DNA of 64,000 bases from Ascaphus truei (taxonomy: Eukaryota; Chordata; Amphibia; Anura; Ascaphidae). The stretch covers positions 76,022,743 to 76,086,742 of the forward strand of contig CM071573.1 of the NCBI GenBank assembly GCA_036426205.1. The letters are read 5' to 3'. A program made the translations under genes and the position numbers. The notes beneath the pieces were generated by a model. It did no database searches. It was not told the DNA's origin and worked only from the letters and a program-made list of their open reading frames with translations. This document shows positions 56,290 to 64,000 of this stretch, one piece after another. Each line of letters opens with the position of its first letter. Position 1 is the stretch's first letter.

Positions 56290-56382
56290 GCACGCTCCCT
56301 CTCCACTTTTCAGACCCATCTTAAAACACACCTCCTTAACGAAGCATATGAGTAGATCCGTTGGTGAATACTATACACAAGG
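56290..56382 (+). mobile_element. CR1/L2-like LINE ORF2 end, first part of split copy
   Basis: CACGCTCCCTCTCCACTTTTC, CATCTTAAAACACACCTCCT and GAAGCATATGAGTAGATCC match 12030-12095. Similarity stops at about 56382 and resumes at 57485. Confidence 0.7.
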
Positions 56383-57480
56383 CCGGTGTGATGGAGGTGT
56401 AGTCGGTGCCACTGCACCGAACCATGCGGTTACAGAGGCTCCGCGATCTTACCCACAACAATTTAACTGATTGCCGGTAGAGAGCCCGGAGCCTCTATAA
56501 CTCTCTTACCTTTTCATTTGCAATCTGTTCCTGCAGGGTCCCTCATCATAGCGCCACAACATCAAATTGTATTGTCATGACAAAGGGATGCCCTGTGGAG
56601 CCGCGTTGCAATGACAATGTGACGTCCCGTTGTCATGGCACACTATGTCACCTTGTTCAGAAAGATTCCAAAACTCCAGAAGATGGCTTTCTAGTAGACA
56701 AAGTCAATTTATTCATACAAAGTTATTTACGAAATGAGAGTTGATGATACGGTACTGTACATGTGTTTCTGATGGTAATCAAACAACAAAAGCATCCTTA
56801 TCCACTCACATGCTGCTTAGATGTTATTTGCAGTGAGTATGCTTGAAGAGGGACCAGGAGCAAAGAGAACGACTTGCTGAGCGTAACTGGTATTAAAGAT
56901 CCCTAACTCTGCCTCTTCCTGCCTCATGTCTAAAACAAAGACATTTTCAAACTACTGCAGTCAGATTTTCTGTAAGGCCCTGAATGCATTAAAAGCCTCA
57001 CTAGAATTCAGCTTTCTTTGTTCCATATGAATTCAAAACCATAAAACTTTATTCTCATGCAACTGTCTTGACATAAGTTCTCATTCATACATTTTAATAT
57101 AATAAATGGATTTCTTACACATCTGATGTCATAACGAGGGAAACAAACACAGATACCCAGCAAGCTCTCAGAAACCCCCCAAAACAGTAACCAGTTGGTA
57201 TTAGGACCTGCGATATTATGGCCTTGAAAGTGGTTCGCAGGCTTATACGCTTTGGCCAAAGGGTTAACTAAATGACCATTTTTTCAAGAGATATATAGGT
57301 ATTTCACTGTGTATTTTTGTCACATTGGATGTTGCTCTGGACTTCTTTGTTTCTTGCCATAATGAGTGACCCTGCCGGAAGTGATGGCGAAGGAGAAGGA
57401 AAGAAGCACTCGCACCAAACGGTTGCACTGAGCCGGGCAATATTCCTAGCCGGCCCGGACTATAAATCTCATATGCACTG
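56383..57480. other. Sequence inserted in the LINE, including a partial dispersed repeat
   Basis: A GC-rich segment (56383-56650) is followed by sequence without recognised features. At 57165-57365 lies another copy of the CTTGCTGGGATT family right half (CGCAGGCTTATACGCTTTGG, CCAAAGGGTTAACTAAATG). No gene was recognised. Confidence 0.5.
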
Positions 57481-57484
57481 ACCC

Positions 57485-57715
57485 TGACCCTTTGCAGACG
57501 CACTTACCAGCACACCCTCCTACTGTCTCTGGAAGTTCTAACCACTTACCACATAGATTGTAAACTCCTTTTCCTAATGTGACTTGTATGTCTGAAGCGC
57601 TTATTCCCATTATGTGTTATATTATTGTGTCACGTGTATCACTGCTGTGACACGCTATGCACATGGAGGACCCTATATAAACAAAGATATATATACGTAA
57701 ATCCATACAACCGTT
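57485..57715 (+). mobile_element. CR1/L2-like LINE 3' UTR, second part of split copy
   Basis: TTGCAGACGCACTTACCAGC, CCTCCTACTGTCTCTGGAAG, GTCTGAAGCGCTTATTCCCA and an ACGCTATGCACATGGAGG end match 12135-12350. Confidence 0.75.
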
Positions 57716-58008
57716 CTGCTTATTCAGGTGCTAACAGTACTAAAATAATTATTGGCAAATAATTGCCAAGGTCAAAATGCTTACATTAGCCATTTCCGAT
57801 GGTAATGAACAAGAGAAGCATGTATTAAGCTGAATCAGCAAGAAGACAGTTGTGCTTCACCGCACTCTAATGTATTCTCATCACTTCATCAGCTTTTCAT
57901 TCACACATAAACCAATGCCTGATATTTTTAACAGCCAGAAATTGAGTGTAATCTAGTCAGGTTTTTTTTTAAATTTAAGAACATGTGATAAAGAAGATCA
58001 CTCTAAAT

Positions 58009-58158
58009 CAGGGGTGGGCAACTCCAGTCCTCAAGGGCCACCAACAGGTCAGGTTTTCAGGATATCCCTGCTTCGACTCAGCCACCTGTGCTGAAGCAGG
58101 GATATCCTGAAAACATGACCCGTTGGTTGCCCTTGAGGACTGGAAATGGCCACCCCTG
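58009..58158. mobile_element. hAT foldback MITE family A, complete, perfect target duplication
   Basis: CTCTAAAT lies directly on both sides (58001-58008 and 58159-58166). The 150-bp element is an almost complete palindrome: CAGGGGTGGGCAACTCCAG against CTGGAAATGGCCACCCCTG. This is the reference copy for the family in this window. Confidence 0.93.
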
Positions 58159-58355
58159 CTCTAAATCATAAAATAGTCTTATTTAAAAATCAGAAATATA
58201 ACCAGTTTGGGGAATACAACTACACACAATAGCTAGTAACGAATTAGGGATAATACAAAAAATGGCCACTTTCTGTATCTCATGTTGGAATGCACAAGAT
58301 ATTCTCAATAGGCTTATGCTTTTCATGGAATAAAAGTCCTTTCAGCTTTATATAC

Positions 58356-58643
58356 TGAAGAGAGTACAGGGAAAACGGCGGTGCATCTGCTGCTGCTGAA
58401 GATTGGAAACCACAAACTGCAAACCACAAAATATCCTAGGTGCAAAAATTTATTTTAGGGCATAGTAAGACTCTTTGATAAAGCGTGGGATACCACGGGA
58501 AACGCGTCAGAGTGTTCTTTTTGGCTGTTACTATGCCCTAAAATAAATTTTTGCACCTAGGATATTTTGTGGTTTGCAGTTTGTGGTTTCCAATCTTCAG
58601 CAGCAGCAGCAGATGCACCGCCGTTTTCCCTGTACTCTCTTCA
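58356..58643. repeat. Near-perfect palindrome, 113/116-bp arms
   Basis: Arms 58356-58468 and 58528-58643 are reverse complements apart from one extra CAG unit in the right arm. The 59-bp spacer contains the hammerhead-like motif. Such high identity implies a recent event. Confidence 0.95.
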
Positions 58644-58948
58644 ATTGTTCCTTGGTAGGAGCACGCAGGACAGGACCAGGATATCCCCAAGGTCAGCAGT
58701 GAGTAATCCATTTACTTCATTTATGTGATCAGTCCCACACACGGTTACCTAGACCACCACATAAGACTTACCTATATGGCTAGTGGCATAATCTATGGGA
58801 GTGTGTTTAACATTGGACTATCTGGAATCCTGAGTCTTATGAACTGTCCTATGCTATGAAGATGTTTATATTTTTATATCATGATCAAACATTGCCTACT
58901 CCTGGTTAGCATCACAAGTGGGAATTAACCCTCCCCTTCCCTTCCATG
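58360..58948. mobile_element. Retroposed insertion with 19-bp target duplication and palindromic head
   Basis: TTCAGCTTTATATACTGAA occurs at 58341-58359 and 58949-58967. The 589-bp insertion begins with the palindrome and continues for about 300 bp of unique sequence. The long direct repeat supports target-primed integration. The inverted 5' half resembles the inverted partial copies typical of Penelope-like insertions. Confidence 0.82.
58470..58513 (+). ncRNA. Hammerhead-like three-helix motif in palindrome centre
   Basis: ACTCT, TTGATAAAG, stem CGTGG/CCACG with a GATA loop, GGAAACGCGTC, AGAGT. Outer ACTCT/AGAGT pair perfectly, and GTC sits at the expected cleavage position. Confidence 0.6.
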
Positions 58949-58969
58949 TTCAGCTTTATATACTGAACG

Positions 58970-59790
58970 TGTCTTCCATGGTAAGACTGGGGTTCTGCTC
59001 TAGAAGACTCTCCGATGAAGATTGAAAAGAGGAAGTAGGAAAATTAACTTTTAACGGGTTCTCTCTCCCCCTTTCCTAATTTTTAACAGTGCTAAATTAT
59101 TAATTAGTATGTTACTGGTGGAATGGCATGTGCTAAAGGGAATCCATGCTTATTTCTGAGCTTTGAACTCTAATGGATTAAGTCGATGTCCATCGATAGG
59201 TGGTCAATGGTCAATTGGGCTTCAGTGTTTTGTTCCTGTCTGTCTTTGTTCTTTAACCATTCAACTGCCTGGATCCCTGTATCACATATATTACATTACT
59301 TCGTGATGGATTTCTTTAAGGGTCTCATGTCTCTTGTAACCCCGACCGTGACTCCAGATGGGGACTGAGACTGGTTCATTTCTTCCACAATATAATGTAA
59401 CCACTTTTTATTCTGCCCCCAGACTGATACCTGTTGCTTGGTTGGGGGCCTGAGTCTCCTACTTCTGGTAGGTATGCCACATGTGGCGTTAGGTCAGATA
59501 ACGGGAGAAAAACTAAAATGATGTTTGTACTATAACTGCTTTTATATAGCAAGTATGGATAAACCATATGTAGCAGTGTTTCCCCCACCCTATGGGAGAT
59601 TCCACGGCTACCAGGTGTGTAGTTCTGCTGCATACCTGTTGCTCACAGAAGATCTGAGATCCCGCAATGTTGTTGGGGAAACAGGAAAGGCTTTAGGGGT
59701 GATAGCTGGTTCTCCTGCATTCTGGTGTCAGCGCCTCCATCTACCGCAGGCTCCAGGAGTGCTGGAAGCATACTCCGCCTGACAGACTGC
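58970..59790. other. Possible internal remnant beside the minus-strand LTR
   Basis: No domain recognised. GATGGAGGCGCTGACACC on the minus strand (about 59727-59745) parallels the AGGTGGAGGCGC blocks that follow LTR-like ends at 47212 and 62980. This segment may be the start of the internal region of the same element. Confidence 0.35.
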
Positions 59791-59799
59791 AAGCCCATG

Positions 59800-60287
59800 C
59801 ATGAGTATATTTGATAACAGGAATATCTTTATTCTTCTCCATCAGAGTGTAGCACTGAATACTATATAATTGGTCTCCAGCCTCAGAATGGTCCCTGGAC
59901 TACAACTCCCGGTCATGGGCACCAGAGGTCTGTCCTAGCTCTTCATCTACTCCCTGATGGAGCAGAGGGTATGGTTCTCACTCCTCTACGGGAGGGAACA
60001 GAAGGTGACAGAGCCCTGAACATCTCTTCTGTGAGACCAGTCTCTCTCAAATGGGAGAGACAACTAACTCAATTTAGGAAGTGCAACCCCTTAAATTCCT
60101 GGGGGAGGGTTCAAGCTCTGAGCCCAGGATTGGGAAGAACACAGGCCTCGCCCTTCCTCCCCCTGTCACTCTAGAAGCTGCTTACTGCTGGAGAAAACCC
60201 TGGATTCAGCCTAACACTGCCTGCACTGATACCAGGATTTACATGCCAGGCAGGGCAGATTAGAAGCCAAACCTAGGCATGGCTACA
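59800..60287 (-). mobile_element. LTR, TGTAGCCA family (minus copy)
   Basis: The reverse complement begins TGTAGCCATGCCTAGG and stays collinear with 32952-33500 through GTGCAGGCAGTG, TGTTCTTCCCAATCCTGG, TTTAAGGGGTTGCAC and GAGAGAGACTGGT. AAGAATAAAGATAT near 59832 is the likely polyadenylation signal. A ZNF143-type ACTACAACTCCCGGTCATGG lies at 59899 on the plus strand. The lower-coordinate end is approximate. Confidence 0.75.
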
Positions 60288-60289
60288 CT

Positions 60290-60760
60290 TAGGTACCTTG
60301 TGACGCTTAGCATAGGATCACAACATTCATATAAAAACACATCAATATAACATGCCCTATAAACACTGCACGGGTGGATGATGGTTTCTGACGCTGCAGC
60401 CAACCAATCCTGGGTTTCAAGACCTGTTTGATGGTGGCGACACACTGTTGGAGCTCGTTAATGCAAATAAATGTAGCAGGCCTGTACTCCAAAAAATGCT
60501 TCGGTATCACTTTTAGCTGCAACCATTGAGGGTCCCTTCCGACAGTGCTTGCTCCTCTGTGCTGCTTTCACTGGTGATGTGCTGGGCCTCCCTGCACGTT
60601 CTGCTGTTCTCCCTCCAGTCAATGCCCGCTCTCATTAGCTGAACACAGACAGGCCCCGGGTCACAAGCGATCAATGCTGAAGTCCTTCAGGCTCATGCAG
60701 ATCTTCTGTAGCAGTTCTCCCCTTGCAGCTCTGGCCCTGCGTGTCCCGCCAGGGACTCTT
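60290..60760. other. No gene recognised
   Basis: Mixed composition, short open frames without domains. Confidence 0.3.
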
Positions 60761-60769
60761 CGGCCTCGT

Positions 60770-61080
60770 CCAGGGTAGAAGCGACCGCACTAGCGCTCGA
60801 GCGCCGTGACTTCAGGCGTTCATGCTAATCGGGCGATTCCTGGCCAGCTGCTTGCACATGTAGGGGGGCGTGCCTGTGATGTCACGTGAGCAGTTCACCC
60901 TCATTGGCTGAACCGCGCACGTGACCAGGGCAAGCGCGACAAATACAAAAATATTTGTCTTGCCAACCATTGCGCCTCTGCACACTCACGTGCACACGTT
61001 CGCACAGCATGGACCCAACAATTTACTTTAATTGTTTTGATCAGCGCACGAGCAAGCTCTCAGGCTGGACGTAGCCTTAG
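60770..61080. mobile_element. CpG-rich MITE-like block ending TAGCCTTA
   Basis: GATGTCACGTGAGCAGTTCAC and CCTCATTGGCTGAACCGCGC are shared in form with 1750-1790. The right edge GGACGTAGCCTTAG echoes the TTAGGC start of other blocks in inverse orientation. Confidence 0.45.
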
Positions 61081-61193
61081 AGAGCTCCTTCCTTAGTCCC
61101 GCCTCTCCAGAGTCCAATCTCATTGGCTGAGGCCCTGTCCATCACAAGTCACATCCTCCTGTGCCTGAAGTGGCTCCCTGTTGCAGCACAACA

Positions 61194-61212
61194 AGCTGGG
61201 TATTGTAGTTTC
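61194..61212 (-). promoter_or_regulatory. ZNF143-type motif outside any gene
   Basis: The minus strand reads AAACTACAATACCCAGC, close to the ZNF143 consensus. No gene start is apparent nearby, so it is probably repeat-borne. Confidence 0.4.
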
Positions 61213-61259
61213 CTATTGCAGCCAAGGGAAGTGTATGTGTGTCAGCTGCCTGCACTTAC

Positions 61260-61980
61260 AAGGGGGTTACAGTAAATACATACAATACCCTCAATTATAA
61301 ACCATAGTATGAAATACTTCTGATTCTTTCCTGCAGTTCAAACTAAATGCACACAGATGGGCGTTCTTGTCTTCCAGCACCTGCATTTCAATCTTTTGTT
61401 GTATAGCTTTGTTGTGTGTGAACATGTCATGTTTGAAGCCCAGGTACTACAGGAGACAACAGCTCAAACTGCATTCACTTCTAGTTGAGTTTGAAATGAA
61501 CTTTTCTAATAAAATCCTCCCTTTCGCTCCATCCGTCTTGTCAGAGTCCCTAACAATCTCAGCACATTCAGCACCGCCTCCCTGCTCTACTTTGGCTATT
61601 GTGCTTTCTGCAATGTCTCTGTGTCCTTTCATAAACAATGCTGCATGTATTATACTTCGTGGGTGCATTCTGTAGTTTATTATTATCACTTATTTGTCAA
61701 GCGCCAACATATACTGCAGCACGTTATAGAGTGACGTCAATTGCATAAACAGAATGACATAGTAAGGACAGGCAGACAGTAATGAGGACCCTGCTCTTGA
61801 GAGTTCATGATCTAGGGGAGAAAACACAAATTCCACTCAAATAATGATTACGTTAATTATTTAGCACTTTTCTCCCAATAAGACTCTAAGCTCTCAACAA
61901 TTACACCTCTCTTCCCCCCCCCCCCCATTTAAATCTATAAAAGGCAAACATAATGTAGCCCGGGTCCCCCGTAAGCCCCT
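61260..61980. other. Unassigned sequence with a LINE-like 3' tail fragment
   Basis: At 61678-61740 the minus strand resembles a LINE 3' end (TATTATAC-type tail with GTTGGCGCTTGACAAATAAG). A C run lies at 61916-61926. A plus-strand 102-codon frame at 61367-61675 is Cys/Ser-rich and unrecognised. Confidence 0.35.
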
Positions 61981-61989
61981 TATCGCCCA

Positions 61990-62980
61990 GTGCATGTGCG
62001 CTAGGCAGCGGAGGCAGGGGGCAGGTGCCGGCAGTGTCAGGCAGCTAGCTTGTGGCTGCTGCAGGGTGTCATCATCTTGAGTATGGTCGCGCATGCGTAG
62101 TGCAGTCGCGCATGCGCAGAGAGTAGCTGCAGGGCGGCCACTATCAAAAAGGCTCCGCGGGGACTACAAGCCCCATAATGCACAGGGGCTGCAGGAGCCA
62201 TGTGACGCTACACAGCCAATAGAGCTGCCCGGAACCCTGCTCAGAGAGAGGATACATTTCGCGCAGGGGAGCATGCCAGTCGGAGCTGGAACAAGATTAG
62301 GATAGGTTGTGTAGGTGCAGGGCATCTGTGACACCTGCACTAGGCCAGAGACCACTAAGGCCAGAGCTAGGCCCCGACGCACTGTGAGATTGTGGCTGCT
62401 GCAGGGACCCCCATAGATAGTGACCCTGTCCTGTCGCACTAGTGTGAGGAAAAGCCAGGACGCGGCTGCGACCTGGGCCCCTTGTGATCTGGGACCGGCT
62501 CATCATCATCATTAGTACAGAGACACTCTTCATGGTGGAACCGTCCACGCAGGACAACACCCAACGTAGAAGCGGAGGCTTCGCAGATGACATCGCTGGA
62601 TAAGATGATCCTACCTTACCATATCAGCGCTACCGGGTGTTGGAGCACCCGGCAGGTACCTCACCTCACCAAGTGCACCAACTGTACACCTTCAGTTCTA
62701 GTGGGCAGCAATGTCTCACATTTGGGTGTGCTAGGTCTTGTGGACACCGGGGAGGTTGGATGCCCAGGAGCACCTCAGTACTTTGAGGGGACATTCCATC
62801 GGGGTATGAGAGTTGGGTTGACGGGCACTGTGGGGAAATGGCCGTGCGAGGCCCACATTGGTGTGGTACTGTTATTCTGTTTGGTTGCATATAGTAAAAC
62901 TGTTATCTATCACTACGTGTATATTGTTATTTGGGTCCTGTAACGGGGTCATCCCACATAGTAGGATCCTGCTACAGGTG
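61990..62980 (+). mobile_element. LTR-like element with paired NRF-1 sites, ZNF143 site and CCAAT
   Basis: It shares the promoter-like block described for 12780-13390, then continues about 700 bp further to GGATCCTGCTACA, after which AGGTGGAGGCGCTTGCACC begins, like the sequence at 47215. If that marks the LTR edge, the LTR is close to 1 kb. Open frames have no known domain. Confidence 0.5.
62088..62220 (+). promoter_or_regulatory. Two NRF-1-type sites, ZNF143-like site and CCAAT box in repeat
   Basis: CGCGCATGCGTA (62088-62099) and CGCGCATGCGCA (62107-62118), then ACTACAAGCCCCATAATGC (62163-62181) and CCAAT (62216-62220). Order and spacing match 13158-13295. Confidence 0.6.
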
Positions 62981-63194
62981 GAGGCGCTTGCACCTGACGG
63001 ATCAGGCACACCCCAGGCTCCCAGCAGCGGAGGCTCGGGCCTCCTGTGAGCCACAGGTAACGCAGCACACAAACGGTAGCAGCCATATCTCCCAGGGGGT
63101 GGAGGAACATGCGCTACACAATATAAATACTTAGGTTGAACAGAGTACATCTTTCCATGTATGTGCGTGTGTTGTTTTTTACCGAGTGCTCTTT

Positions 63195-63312
63195 TGCCTG
63201 TCATTACCCAGAATCCCTGGCTGCAGTGGAAGCATTGTACGCTAAGCGACAATGGTGAAAAGCAAGGTTGAAGACCTAAATGTGCTCACAAGTAGTATTT
63301 TTATCTGCTGTT
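63195..63312. mobile_element. Fragment of CATTACCCAGAATCCCTGG MITE family
   Basis: CATTACCCAGAATCCCTGGC, GTGGAAGCATTGTACGCTAA and CACAAGTAGTATTTTTATCT match the right half of 31911-32201. Confidence 0.65.
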
Positions 63313-63574
63313 ATTTTTTATTAAGCAACCTTTAACTTGCCTTCATCTCTGGTTTTATGAAGAAATCCACTAGTCATTTTTTATTTAGCAGAAAATTTGA
63401 TACAGAAAAAAAATAATGCTGGTCCCATTAAAGATGGCTGCCATTGTGAATGTGTGTAGCTGTATATGTCCATTCACACTGCTGCATTCACTAATCCTCT
63501 GAAGCATACATTCATATACACAGCTTCCTGATACAAACGCAAAGCTTTATCCAGCAGCACACGCAGTGAATGTA

Positions 63575-63665
63575 TGTATATTATTTCTTTATATAGCGCC
63601 ACCGTTGCACGCAGCGCTGTACAGAAGTAGCAGGACAATACCGTGTGTAATATACGAAGTGTCAC
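63575..63665 (-). repeat. LINE 3' tail fragment
   Basis: The minus strand contains TACAGCGCTGCGTGCAACGG and GGCGCTATATAAAGAAATAA, a diverged version of the CR1/L2-like 3' terminus. Confidence 0.5.
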
Positions 63666-63831
63666 AAGTGCACTACGCAGGCCGTTAATAACAGGAATGG
63701 GGGAGTCTCTGTCTTATATATCTTAGACTTTAAATTAGTTAAATACAGGTTAAATGGAGGCTGTGGTACCTTGAAGAAGAAAACTCTGTACTCTACAAAT
63801 TATGAAGAACTCTAATATCGATCCACTAAGA

Positions 63832-64000
63832 CAGGGGCGGCCAACTCCAGTCCTCAAGGGCCACCAACAGGTCAGGTTTTCAAGATATCCCTACTTCAGC
63901 ACAGGTGGCTCAATCAGTGGCTCAGTCAACGTCTGTGTTCCACTGAGCCACGGATTGAGCCACCTGTGCTGAAGCAGGGATATCTTTAAAACCTGATTTG
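63832..64000. mobile_element. hAT foldback MITE family A, cut by the window edge
   Basis: CAGGGGCGGCCAACTCCAG begins the element, and both GGTGGCTCAATCAG and the opposed TGAGCCACCTGTGCTGAAGC arm are present. The right terminus lies beyond 64000. Confidence 0.85.

Overview
This is a vertebrate nuclear window with the texture of an amphibian, probably frog, genome. One split protein-coding gene is recognisable, and almost everything else is interspersed repeats, many nested in one another. The taxon is inferred from the repeat landscape (palindromic hAT and TTAA MITEs, CR1/L2-like LINE 3' ends with ATAAAGACATACATA tails, a Penelope-like element, LTRs) and from a vertebrate-type GHITM. It was not confirmed by any search.

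The gene is GHITM (TMBIM5/MICS1), a mitochondrial inner-membrane protein, on the minus strand. Eight coding exons (10145 down to 4035) join in frame through GT-AG introns into a 347-residue protein. A non-coding first exon and promoter lie near 11300-11570, where three ZNF143-type motifs cluster. The 3' UTR runs below 4034.

From about 11600 to 64000 no other cellular gene is supported. In order: a LINE 3' end (11880-12366); an LTR-like segment with NRF-1, ZNF143 and CCAAT motifs (12780-13390, with a relative at 61990-62980); GC-rich MITEs; TTAA MITEs (9502, 21205, 25379, 31363); a 1190-bp solo LTR (28981-30170); a second LTR family (32952 on plus, 60287 on minus); a degraded Penelope-like element (38690-40870, minus); a degraded LINE endonuclease region (41700-42880, minus); a G-rich minisatellite (46490-50780) interrupted by an LTR-like piece and a 2.5-kb hAT-like element; and a dense cluster of nested insertions at 51500-54590.

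The most interesting signal is a short recurring motif seen at about twelve places: TGA(n)(A/G)AA(G/A), then a hairpin whose stem differs at every site, then GAAAC, then a few bases ending in NUH. In six or more copies the flanks outside these elements also pair, again with different sequences. This is the three-helix layout of a hammerhead ribozyme, with an altered 5' core. The motif sits at the 5' edge, or in the palindromic head, of insertions flanked by 14-19 bp direct repeats. One such insertion lies just 3' of the Penelope-like element. Hammerhead motifs are known from Penelope-like elements, so a family of non-autonomous, ribozyme-headed retroelements is the leading interpretation. Catalytic activity is unproven.
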